Assembly: GCF_020181595.1 (NCBI RefSeq) | Contig: NZ_CP084028.1 | Coordinates: forward strand, 38,602 to 102,601 | DNA from: [Mycobacterium] vasticus | GTDB taxonomy: Bacteria; Actinomycetota; Actinomycetes; Mycobacteriales; Mycobacteriaceae | Length of the DNA stretch: 64,000 nucleotides | Direction: 5' to 3' | Shown here: positions 26,442 through 34,296 of the stretch, in pieces | Layout of the letters: each line of letters starts with the position of its first letter | Numbering within the stretch: the stretch's first letter is position 1 | Made by a program: the position numbers and the translations under genes | Notes under the pieces: generated by a model | The model's database searches: none | The model's input: the letters and a program-made list of their open reading frames with translations, nothing else | What the model was told of the DNA's origin: nothing

Positions 26442-27525
26442 TGAGGGTGTTCCTGCATCTCGGGGTGTGCCAGGCCTGGTTCTGCATGGTTATGGGGCGG
26501 GCGTTCCCGGGTGTGGCGGCGTTGACGATGATCGTGGTGATGTCGTTGAGACCGGGCCAGAAGCCCATGATGTTGAGGTCGCAGACGTAGGCGTTGCCGT
26601 AGGCACCCTCGCCGAACGCCCGGCCCAGGCCCTTGAGCAGCAGCGGCAGGTTCGCGCCGGTGAACGCCAGCTGCGGCTCGATCTCGGACATGTGCTTGCT
26701 GAAGCCGGGTTCCCGGTTGATCATCTCCTCCAGTGAGGGGAAGACCTCATCGGCGATCGTCGACAGTCGCCGGGTCACTTGGGCTAGCGAGCCCACCGAG
26801 GACTGCAGTGCGGGGCGCCGCGAGTCGAGGTCGGCGACCGCGAGCCGAGCCTGGGTCAGGGCGTGGTCGAGCTGATCGTTCTGTCCGGCGATGGTGCCGG
26901 TCAGCCGGTTGAGGCTGGTGATCAGGTCACCCAGCATCTCGTCGCGTCCGGCCAGGGTGGCCGTCAGTGTCGAGGACTGGGCCACCAGGTCGGTGATCGA
27001 GGCCCGATCGCCCTGCAGCGACTGCAGCACACCGCGGGTCAGGTCGTCGGCCTGTTTCGGGTCTAACAGCGACATCAGCGGTTTGAAGCCGTTGAGCAGC
27101 AGCCCGACGTCGAACGATGGCTCGGTGTGCTCGACGCTCAGCACGCTGCCTTTGGGCAGGAGTCGTTGCTGTTCGGGGGCGCCGTCGTCCGCGCCCAGCG
27201 ACAGTCCGAGGTAACGCTGCCCGATGATGTTCTGATATGTCACCGAGGCGACGGTGTTGGTGAACAGTTTCTGGTCGCTCTGGACGATGAACGAGACCTT
27301 GGCGAGGTTGCCGTCGAGGGCGACCTTCTCGACCCGGCCCACCCGGACCCCGGCCATCCGCACGTCATCGCCCTCGCGCAGCCCGTACACGTCGGTGAAC
27401 ACCGCCGCGTACGGTGTCGTCGCACCGGCCACATCCCGGCGCAGCGTGGCGTAGACCGGCCAGGTCAGCACCGTCGAGACGACCATGAAGATGGACAACC
27501 CGATCAGGGGGCCCCGGAATCTCAC
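26434..27525 (-). CDS. Mce family protein MceB, second operon
   Basis: A 363-residue Mce protein starting at a GTG overlapping the mceA stop (GTGA). It has an N-terminal membrane helix (LIGLSIFMVVSTVLTWPVY), then GLREGDDVRMAGVRVGRVEKV in the Mce domain, a helical needle segment and a cysteine-containing end. The architecture is identical to Mce1B. The frame is intact. Confidence 0.89.
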   Translation of the reverse strand: MRFRGPLIGLSIFMVVSTVLTWPVYATLRRDVAGATTPYAAVFTDVYGLREGDDVRMAGVRVGRVEKVALDGNLAKVSFIVQSDQKLFTNTVASVTYQNIIGQRYLGLSLGADDGAPEQQRLLPKGSVLSVEHTEPSFDVGLLLNGFKPLMSLLDPKQADDLTRGVLQSLQGDRASITDLVAQSSTLTATLAGRDEMLGDLITSLNRLTGTIAGQNDQLDHALTQARLAVADLDSRRPALQSSVGSLAQVTRRLSTIADEVFPSLEEMINREPGFSKHMSEIEPQLAFTGANLPLLLKGLGRAFGEGAYGNAYVCDLNIMGFWPGLNDITTIIVNAATPGNARPITMQNQAWHTPRCRNTLNG

Positions 27526-29111
27526 TTCTGGCCCCCCTTTCCGGCGGCGGCGAACGATACCGCGTTGCCACGCGCCACCGGGCCCAGCAACAGCTGGGTG
27601 GCAACCGACGCCGGTTCACGCTGCCCGGTGATCACCCCGAGCTGGTTGCGTTCGGTCTGGCTGCCGACCGGTCCCACGTTCCCGCCGTAGGACGCCGGGG
27701 CCACGGGGCCCGCGGGTGCGACCGGCGCGGCCGGCTGCCACTCCGGGGCGTGCGGCAGCGACGGAATGGGCGGCTGGGGCGGTGGCGGCGGGCCGAGGTC
27801 CAGCGGGTCGGCCGTGCTGGGAATCTGCGGGGCGGGGCCGGTCCACCACGGCAGCGGCGGGTTGGTGTCCTCGAGGCTGGGGTTGGGTCGCAGCAGCGGC
27901 GGTCCGACCGCACGCAGGTTCCCGTCGGGCCCGATCTCGGTGCCCGCCGGCGGCTCCAGCCCGGCCGGGAACTTGTAGTTCTGCGGCAGCATCGTCTCGG
28001 GCAGCTCGGAGCGCACCTCGATCATCGGCGCGGTGAAGCAGCTCGGCCCCTTCATCTCCCCGTACCGCGGGCAGTCCGCCCGGGTGTAGGTGTGCTGCGG
28101 GGTGAACGAGACGCTGGTCCGCATGTTGTTGGTGATCAGGTCGGGGTGGTAGAGCTGCTCGAAGAACTTGTCCGACAACCGATTGACCCGGGTGAAGATC
28201 GGCACGAACTTGTCGGCGTTGTTGGCGAGTACACCCAGTACTGGGGTGAGGTCGTGGGTGATCTGGATCAGCTGGTCGATGTGGTTGTCGAAGGACTCGC
28301 GGGCTACGCCGACGGTGTGCTGCCCGCCGCTGACCAGAGACTTCAGTTCGGCGCGTTTCTGGGCGAAGGCGCGCATCGGTTCGACGGCCTGGTGCAGCGC
28401 GTCGACCAGGTCTGGCGCGGTGGCCTGCAGGCCACCGGTGGCGTCGAGCAGCGCTGAGACCGTCGACGGCCCGGGCTCGGTGGCCACGATTCCGTTGAGC
28501 TGATCGAGGATCTTGGACATGTGCGCGCCGGTCTGCAGCAGTTTGACCCGGCGGTTGTCGGTAGCCGCGCCGACGGCGGCCAGCAAACCCAGGCTGTTGT
28601 CTTCGCGGCCGCGGCCGGTGGCGGCGAGGATGTCGCGCAGTTTGGACACGGTGGTCTGGAAGATCACCGTGGACAGCTCACCGTTCTCGGCGATGTGGGT
28701 GCCGGTGCGGATCTTGGAGCCGGTATCGGCGCGTGAGTCGACGAGCTGGATGGACGACACCGCGAAGACGTTCGACGGCACCACCCGGGCGGTCACCGAG
28801 CCGGGGATGTCCTTGGCGTACTCCGGCTTGAGGTTGATGTGCACGTAATTGGGTTTGCCGTAGGCCGCCGGGATCACGTCGGTGACGGTGCCGACCAGTA
28901 GGCCGTGGTACTTGACGTCGGACTGGGCGGGCAGCCCGTCGCCGACGTTCATCAGGTCGGCCACCACCCGGACGTAGGAGTTGAGCGCGCCCGTGGACTT
29001 GGCGAGCAGGCCCGCGGTGGCGATCGCGATCACCGCCAGCACCGCGATACCCGCACCGAGCAGTTGGCTGTCGGTGGGGCCACGGCCGTCAAGATCCAGC
29101 GAGTTGGGCAT
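27522..29111 (-). CDS. Mce family protein MceA, second operon, proline-rich tail
   Basis: A 529-residue Mce protein with a membrane helix (GAGIAVLAVIAIATAGLLAK), an Mce domain (GDGLPAQSDVKYHGLLVGTV) and a long Pro/Gly-rich C-terminus. In the mce1 operon of this window it is the C and D subunits, not A, that carry such a tail, so subunit tails are distributed differently. It begins one base before the yrbEB stop. Probable lipid-transport subunit; the substrate is unknown. Confidence 0.88.
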   Translation of the reverse strand: MPNSLDLDGRGPTDSQLLGAGIAVLAVIAIATAGLLAKSTGALNSYVRVVADLMNVGDGLPAQSDVKYHGLLVGTVTDVIPAAYGKPNYVHINLKPEYAKDIPGSVTARVVPSNVFAVSSIQLVDSRADTGSKIRTGTHIAENGELSTVIFQTTVSKLRDILAATGRGREDNSLGLLAAVGAATDNRRVKLLQTGAHMSKILDQLNGIVATEPGPSTVSALLDATGGLQATAPDLVDALHQAVEPMRAFAQKRAELKSLVSGGQHTVGVARESFDNHIDQLIQITHDLTPVLGVLANNADKFVPIFTRVNRLSDKFFEQLYHPDLITNNMRTSVSFTPQHTYTRADCPRYGEMKGPSCFTAPMIEVRSELPETMLPQNYKFPAGLEPPAGTEIGPDGNLRAVGPPLLRPNPSLEDTNPPLPWWTGPAPQIPSTADPLDLGPPPPPQPPIPSLPHAPEWQPAAPVAPAGPVAPASYGGNVGPVGSQTERNQLGVITGQREPASVATQLLLGPVARGNAVSFAAAGKGGQK

Positions 29112-29112
29112 G

Positions 29113-29970
29113 TCAGCCGCCGAACCTGGCGCCGGCGTCGATGCTCCACAGCGCCATGGTCAGCAGCATGTTGACCATGATCACGATGGTGATGGAGGCC
29201 CGCATGGCGCGCCCGGCGGCCACCCCGACACCCTCCGGACCGCCGGCCGCGTAGAAGCCGTAATAGCACTGCACGGTGGAGGCCAGCCAGACGAACACCA
29301 CGCACTTGATCACCGAGTAGACGATGTCGGTACCGGACAGCATCATCGTGAAGTAGTGCAGGTACGGGCCGATGGAACCCCCGCTGATCACTCCGGCGAC
29401 CACCTGGCAGGTCAGGTAAGTGATCGACAGGCAGGCCACGTAGAGCGGGATCACCGCGATGGTCGCGGCCAGCAGTCTGGTGGTGACCAGATAGGGGATC
29501 GGTTTGATCGCAATGGATTCCAGCGCGTCGATCTCCTCGGCGATCCGCATGGCGCCCAGTTGCGCGGTGAAGCGGCAGCCGGCCTGCATGGCGAACGCCA
29601 GTGACGCCATGATTGGCGCCAGCTCGCGGGTGTTGACCAGTGAGGAGATGATGCCGGTCGCCGGGCCCAGCCCAAGCAGGTTCAGGAAGTTGTAGCCCTC
29701 GATCGCCACCAACGCACCGGCGGTGAAGCCGAGCACCACGGCCACCCCGGCGGTGCCGCCGCCGACCACGATCGAGCCGTTGCCCCAGGCGATGTCGGAG
29801 AGCAGCCGCAGGAACTCCTTGCGGTAGTGGCGCAGCACGGTCGGGACGCCGGCGGCGGCGCGGCCGAAGAACACCAGCATGTGCCCGAGCCGGACGGTGG
29901 GCTCGGAGATCAGCCGGTAGGCGCGCAGCAGGGGACGCGCGATCAGCGGGACGTACGGGGAGGCAGTCAT
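29113..29970 (-). CDS. YrbE-B permease of the second mce operon
   Basis: A 285-residue MlaE/YrbE-family permease with several hydrophobic helices and the coupling segment AEEIDALESIAIKPIPYLV. It is the second permease of the operon, 4 bases after yrbE-A. The C-terminus has QCYYGFYAAGGPEGVGVAAG, equivalent to the CYYGFNASGGPVGVGAAVG end of YrbE1B. It should pair with YrbE-A to form the transmembrane channel. Confidence 0.9.
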   Translation of the reverse strand: MTASPYVPLIARPLLRAYRLISEPTVRLGHMLVFFGRAAAGVPTVLRHYRKEFLRLLSDIAWGNGSIVVGGGTAGVAVVLGFTAGALVAIEGYNFLNLLGLGPATGIISSLVNTRELAPIMASLAFAMQAGCRFTAQLGAMRIAEEIDALESIAIKPIPYLVTTRLLAATIAVIPLYVACLSITYLTCQVVAGVISGGSIGPYLHYFTMMLSGTDIVYSVIKCVVFVWLASTVQCYYGFYAAGGPEGVGVAAGRAMRASITIVIMVNMLLTMALWSIDAGARFGG

Positions 29971-29974
29971 ATCC

Positions 29975-30835
29975 CTAGAGGCCTGTCCGCGGGTACAGCA
30001 CGTTGTAGAGCTCGCTGATGCCGACGTTGACCATCATCAGCACCAGGATCGACTCGACCACCGAGGCGTTCACCGAGTTGGCCACCCCGGCCGGCCCACC
30101 GCGGGTGGACAGGCCCTTCTGGCAGGACACCACCGCCACGATCGCGCCGTAGATGACGGCCTTGATCAGCGCCACGATCATGTCGCCGGTGGTGGCGAAG
30201 GAGGAGAAGGTCGCCACGAAGCTGCCCGGCGCACCCTTTTGGAAGTAGACGTTGAACAGATAGCTGGCCAAAAAGCCGACGAAGCAGGTGATACCGGTCA
30301 GGGCGACGCCGATCATGATGGCCGCGGCGAAGCGCGGGACCACCAGCCGCTGGATCACCGAAACGCCCATCACCTCCATGGCGTCGGTCTCCTCGCGCAT
30401 GGTGCGCGAGCCCAGGTCCGCGGTGATCGCCGAACCGACCGCGGCGGCCATCAGCATGGCCGCCACCAGCGAGGCTGCCTGGCGGATGACGGCCAGGCCG
30501 GCCGCCGCACCGGCCAGCGAGGTGGCGCCCACCTGGTTGGCCAGCAGCGCGAACTGGATGGACAGCGTCACCCCGATGGGCAGCGCCACCAGGATGGTCG
30601 GCAGCACCGCGGTGTTGGCCATGAAAGCGCTCTGCCGGACGAACTCGCCCCACTGGAAGCGGCCGCCGAACAGGTCGATGAAGAAGTACTGCACGGTGCG
30701 CACCGCAAGCACGCATTGCTCGCCGACGGTGGTCAGCGACGCCAGTGGGTGGCGTTTGGCGTAGCCGGTGGTCCAGTCCTCGATGGCGGCCAGGCCGTCG
30801 AGGCCGGGGGAGTCCAGCTCATCGTGGGTGGTCAT
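29975..30835 (-). CDS. YrbE-A permease of the second mce operon
   Basis: A 286-residue MlaE/YrbE permease and first gene of the second mce operon. It carries the coupling helix EETDAMEVMGVSVIQRLVVP and the end SCQKGLSTRGGPAGVANSVN. An N-terminal extension of about 50 residues precedes the first helix. The region upstream (30836-31106) is shared with a divergent gene and holds several inverted repeats that could be operators. Confidence 0.9.
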   Translation of the reverse strand: MTTHDELDSPGLDGLAAIEDWTTGYAKRHPLASLTTVGEQCVLAVRTVQYFFIDLFGGRFQWGEFVRQSAFMANTAVLPTILVALPIGVTLSIQFALLANQVGATSLAGAAAGLAVIRQAASLVAAMLMAAAVGSAITADLGSRTMREETDAMEVMGVSVIQRLVVPRFAAAIMIGVALTGITCFVGFLASYLFNVYFQKGAPGSFVATFSSFATTGDMIVALIKAVIYGAIVAVVSCQKGLSTRGGPAGVANSVNASVVESILVLMMVNVGISELYNVLYPRTGL

Positions 30836-30844
30836 CGGTCACCG

Positions 30845-30880
30845 GCGCTCGGCCTGAACAGGGCCGGCGTAGCCGAGCGC
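30845..30880. promoter_or_regulatory. Inverted repeat just upstream of the second mce operon
   Basis: GCGCTCGGC (30845-30853) and its perfect reverse complement GCCGAGCGC (30872-30880), with an 18-base spacer, lie 10-45 bases upstream of the yrbE-A start. In the transcript it would be a 5' UTR hairpin close to the ribosome site; as DNA it could be an operator. The function is not shown. Confidence 0.35.
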
Positions 30881-30920
30881 GTCGCGGGCCGAGGATCCAT
30901 GGCGGACATGCTAGCCAGCG

Positions 30921-30940
30921 TTCTTACTGCGGGGTAAGAA
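30921..30940. promoter_or_regulatory. Perfect palindromic site, candidate operator
   Basis: TTCTTAC-TGCGGG-GTAAGAA: 7-bp perfect arms with a 6-base spacer, about 85 bases upstream of yrbE-A and 167 upstream of the divergent secreted protein. The AT-rich arms stand out from the surrounding high-GC DNA and have the layout of a dimeric repressor site. No known mycobacterial consensus that I recall fits. Confidence 0.45.
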
Positions 30941-31042
30941 ACAGCGATTCCCGGGCCCCCCTCCATCCGGCCAATGATGTCGGACACGATGCCGTGCCAC
31001 AGTGCTTCCGGCAACATGACTGGTGTTATGGCGGGGTTACCG

Positions 31043-31057
31043 TTCAGTAGAACTGAA
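31043..31057. promoter_or_regulatory. Palindrome TTCAGT-AGA-ACTGAA, candidate operator
   Basis: Perfect 6-bp arms with a 3-base spacer, about 50 bases before the GTG of the secreted protein at 31107. The size and position suit an operator for that gene or for the divergent mce operon. It does not match the KstR, KstR2 or RicR motifs. Confidence 0.4.
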
Positions 31058-31106
31058 TTCGCGGATTCCGGTGGACCGGATCGGCACCGATGGTGATACT
31101 CGACCC

Positions 31107-31676
31107 GTGCGTCAGGGGTGGGCAGTAGGCCGTGGTGTGGTTGCCGGGATAGCTGTCGCCGCCATGTTGGTGCCGTCGTTGCCGGCCTCGGCCGAGCCCG
31201 GTTTCACCCCGACACCCAGCGACTGGTCGCCGCACATGGATTTCTGGCCGTACAACACCTTCACCTACCAGGTCACCCCCGAGATGATCAGCGGCATGTC
31301 GGACTCCTGCCAGTGGTTCGCGGCGCGGTTCGATCCGCTGATGGGTCAGATCAACGACTTCAACCACACCCTGGGAGCCCGCCACGACGTCTACGCGCAG
31401 GTGCAGCCGCAGGCGGATGCGGTGGTCGCCGATATCGACAGGGCGACCGGGTTCCTGGCGCCGCGCTTGCAACCGCTGACCATCCGCAACAATCCGGACA
31501 ACTACGGCCCCTATTCGCCGGTCTATGGCGGCGAGCACCTGACCGGAGTGCTGTTTCAGCTGTCCCAGACGGCCGACAGCATCCGACGCAAGGAGCCCGC
31601 CGGGTTCGCCCGCCCGCACATCGACTCCGCCGCCGGCTGGGGCAGCGCGCTGCGGAACTCCGGGGCGTGCACCTGA
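31107..31676 (+). CDS. Secreted protein of unknown function
   Basis: A 189-residue protein, if the GTG at 31107 is the start. It then begins with a clean signal peptide (GVVAGIAVAAMLVPSLPASA). A longer frame from 31023 is open but would place 28 extra residues before the signal. The mature part begins EPGFTPTPSDWSPHMDFWPY and contains two cysteines (DSCQW and the third residue from the end) that may pair. No domain is recognised. It is divergent from the second mce operon and 30 bases upstream of a Mam gene, which suggests an envelope role connected with Mce transport (inference). Confidence 0.65.
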   Translation: MRQGWAVGRGVVAGIAVAAMLVPSLPASAEPGFTPTPSDWSPHMDFWPYNTFTYQVTPEMISGMSDSCQWFAARFDPLMGQINDFNHTLGARHDVYAQVQPQADAVVADIDRATGFLAPRLQPLTIRNNPDNYGPYSPVYGGEHLTGVLFQLSQTADSIRRKEPAGFARPHIDSAAGWGSALRNSGACT

Positions 31677-31706
31677 GCGCCCCCGCCGGAAGGGTGGGGT
31701 AGGTTC

Positions 31707-32333
31707 GTGCACGTGTCGGAGGAGACGGAGTCGGCCGACGATCGCGTCGAAATTGAGGACGTCGAAGTTGAGGACGGGGACGAGGCCGTCCTAGAAGCGG
31801 CCGAAACGGCCGAAGAGGCAGCTGATGAACCGCAGCCCGTCGACGCCGCTGCCGGCCCGCGCCGCCCGACCCGGCGGATCATCGCCGCGACGGTGCTGGC
31901 ACTGGGACTGATCGGGGCCGGCTTCGAGGGCTGGCTGCTGTACTCTCACCATCAGCGGACGGTGGCCGCCGCGCAGGCGCTCGACGCCGCCGAGCGGTAC
32001 ACCCTGGTGCTGACCGGGGTGGACCCGGCGTCGATCGACAAGAACTTCGCCGAGGTGATCGACGGCGCCACCGGCGAATTCAAGGACATGTACGCCGCGT
32101 CGGCCGAGCAACTGCGCCAACTGCTGATCGAGAACAAGGCGACCGCGCACGGCACCGTCATCGACTCGGCGGTGAAGTCCGCGACCAAGAACAAGGTCGA
32201 GGTGCTGCTGTTCGTCGACCAGTCGGTGAGCAACAAGGCGTCGCCGGAGGCCAAGATCGACCGCAGCCGCATCGTCATGACCATGGAGAGGGTGAACGGC
32301 CGCTGGCTGGCCGCCAAGGTCGACATGCCCTGA
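31707..32333 (+). CDS. Mce-associated membrane protein, paralogue of the one at 21155-21772
   Basis: A 208-residue Mam-type protein: an N-terminus rich in Glu/Asp, a membrane helix (IIAATVLALGLIGAGFEGWL) and an extracytoplasmic domain ending KIDRSRIVMTMERVNGRWL. The paralogue at the far end of the mce operon has RVDRSRMKMTMQKVDGRWL. The GTG at 31707 or 31713 could be the start. Its separation from the mce genes, on the opposite strand, is unusual for a mam gene. Confidence 0.82.
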   Translation: MHVSEETESADDRVEIEDVEVEDGDEAVLEAAETAEEAADEPQPVDAAAGPRRPTRRIIAATVLALGLIGAGFEGWLLYSHHQRTVAAAQALDAAERYTLVLTGVDPASIDKNFAEVIDGATGEFKDMYAASAEQLRQLLIENKATAHGTVIDSAVKSATKNKVEVLLFVDQSVSNKASPEAKIDRSRIVMTMERVNGRWLAAKVDMP

Positions 32334-32344
32334 GCGAGGGCTGT

Positions 32345-33433
32345 CTAGTTGAACGCCAACCAGCTGGGCAGTGCGCGCTCGTGGGCGTCGCACAGCACCT
32401 GGGCGTGGTCGCAGGATCCGCGCGGCGTACCGGCACCGGTCCACATGCCGCCGGCGTCGCGGCGCAGCACGACCGCTGACGACGTGCCGCCGTCGAGCAG
32501 GACGGCGTGGTCGCTGCCCAGACCTCGGAACAAGTCCTGCATATTGTCGGGTGTGTAGCTGCCGCCCTGAAAGATGTACATCTCGTCTTTGGCCCGCGAA
32601 TAGCCCAACGCCGTGCGTGCCGCGCTCGGCCCGCCGTCGTTGAGCTGCCCGGTGACCCCGGGGGCCAGCAAGCCCAGCCCGCTCACGGCGACGAACCGCT
32701 CCCCGCGTTCCACCAGTCCGGTGATCGTCGGTCCGGCCGCGTCGTAGTCTCCGCCGTCGCGGCCGCCGCGCGGCCACAACACATACGGTGCACCTCGCGT
32801 CGGCAGGATCATCGTGGTCAGGGTCGACCAGTGCTCGTTGCCGCCGGACAGTCCCTGCTTACCGGCGTAGGGGATGGTGCCGGTGACCGCGACGTTGGCC
32901 CGGCCGTTGCCACGGGTGTTGTCGACGTAGGTGCCCAGCGGGGAACTGCAATTGGTGGTCCGCCAGGATCCGCCCCGCTGGCCGCGGATGTCGAAGAAGT
33001 TGGCGTTGATCGCCACCGTCGGCCGGCCCAGTATCTGCCAGGCCTGCAGCGGCGCGTACACCTCGGACGCCTGAATCAGCCCGTCGCCGGTGCGGGCTCG
33101 CGGGTCGCGTTCGCAGCGGCTCTGAGAACCGCTGTGGCTGTCGACCAGCAGGTGCGGCTCGATGCGCTGCGAGGCCGCCTTGAGGACCACCAGGTGCCCG
33201 CCGCTGGACATCTCATACCAGTCGCCGGCGGCGTTGAGCATCGGTGTCGGATGCCCGCCGCCGAAGTTGTACACCAGGTAGGAGCCCGGGGTGCGGGCGA
33301 TAGCGGCGGCCAACTGGTCTTGGGCGGCGCCCCGCGCGATCGGTTGGCCGGGGCCGAACGCCAGGGTTGCGCAGAGCAGCACAGCGCTGCAGCCCGCCGC
33401 CGTGCGGCGCGCGAAAGCCACTGGAGTCCACAT
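32345..33433 (-). CDS. Secreted phosphodiester glycosidase (NAGPA domain) protein
   Basis: A 362-residue exported protein. The start is set at 33433 (MWTPVAFARR) so that a signal peptide (AAGCSAVLLCATLAFGPG) follows; an upstream in-frame start at 33487 is less likely. The NAGPA / phosphodiester glycosidase domain is recognised by VAINANFFD, the NDGGPSAARTALGYS segment and the metal-site-like LLDGGTSSAVVL near the C-terminus. Family members remove a sugar from phosphodiester-linked groups; the mycobacterial substrate is unknown. It is convergent with the mam gene and separated from it by 11 bases. Confidence 0.8.
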   Translation of the reverse strand: MWTPVAFARRTAAGCSAVLLCATLAFGPGQPIARGAAQDQLAAAIARTPGSYLVYNFGGGHPTPMLNAAGDWYEMSSGGHLVVLKAASQRIEPHLLVDSHSGSQSRCERDPRARTGDGLIQASEVYAPLQAWQILGRPTVAINANFFDIRGQRGGSWRTTNCSSPLGTYVDNTRGNGRANVAVTGTIPYAGKQGLSGGNEHWSTLTTMILPTRGAPYVLWPRGGRDGGDYDAAGPTITGLVERGERFVAVSGLGLLAPGVTGQLNDGGPSAARTALGYSRAKDEMYIFQGGSYTPDNMQDLFRGLGSDHAVLLDGGTSSAVVLRRDAGGMWTGAGTPRGSCDHAQVLCDAHERALPSWLAFN

Positions 33434-33546
33434 TGATCGTCCCTTCGGGCCCCGGACTAGGAGACAGCAACCTCCAACGTTAATCACAGAAACCCCAGAG
33501 GCAACGGGCGTGATCGGACTGTGCCGGATCGGTGGCGGATCGGTGA

Positions 33547-34278
33547 TCAGCCGCGCAGGCCGGTGTCCATCGCCCAGATCAGCACCTCAGCCGGCTGCGA
33601 TGCGGTGAGCCGCCGGCCGCAGCCGCCGGTGAAGCGCACCGCGTCGCCGGTGTTCAACCCGCCGGAGCCCTCCAACTCGACGTGACCGGCAGCGACGAAC
33701 AGGTGCGCAAACGGTGCGTCGGGCAACTCGACGCTGCCGCCGGGCGCCAGCCTGGCGACATAGAGGGAGGCGCCGGCGTTGCCGATGCTGATCGCGGCGC
33801 CGGGATCACGGCCCGACGCGACGGGGATCAGCCCGCCGGCGGTCAGGGCGTCGCCGATATCGTGCTGCTGATAACCCGGGGTGCGCCCCGGCTCGTCCGG
33901 CATGATCCACATCTGGATGAAATGCACCGGCTCGCTGAGGGATTCGTTGCGCTCGGAATGCAGGATGCCGGTGCCGGCCGACATCCGCTGCGCCAGGCCG
34001 GGATGAATCACCCCGGTGTTGCCGATCGAATCGGCATGGCTCAGCGCGCCCGAGAGCACCCAGGTGACGATCTCGGCGTCCCGGTGCGGGTGAGTGTCAA
34101 AGCCGGCAGCCGGCGCCACGATGTCGTCGTTGTTGACCAGCAGCAGCCCGTGGTGGGTGTTGTCCGGGTCGTAGTAGTCGTTGAACGAGAACGAATGTCG
34201 TGACTCGAGCCAGGGCGCCCGGGTGATCGCCCGGTCAGCAGCCCGACGGACGTCTGCCGCAACGGGAACAGGAGGCAC
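33547..34278 (-). CDS. Pirin-family bicupin protein (Rv0181c-like)
   Basis: A 243-residue pirin. The N-terminal cupin carries the metal ligands in FDTHPHRDAEIVTWVL and HSERNESLSEPVHFIQMWI. The C-terminal cupin is less conserved. Pirins are iron-binding proteins; some have quercetinase activity. The GTG start lies just after a GGAGG sequence. In M. tuberculosis a pirin (Rv0181c) lies shortly after the mce1 operon, so this gene marks the right border of the inserted block that holds the second mce operon. Confidence 0.87.
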   Translation of the reverse strand: MPPVPVAADVRRAADRAITRAPWLESRHSFSFNDYYDPDNTHHGLLLVNNDDIVAPAAGFDTHPHRDAEIVTWVLSGALSHADSIGNTGVIHPGLAQRMSAGTGILHSERNESLSEPVHFIQMWIMPDEPGRTPGYQQHDIGDALTAGGLIPVASGRDPGAAISIGNAGASLYVARLAPGGSVELPDAPFAHLFVAAGHVELEGSGGLNTGDAVRFTGGCGRRLTASQPAEVLIWAMDTGLRG

Positions 34279-34296
34279 AAGCCCCAGGCTAGCTGC

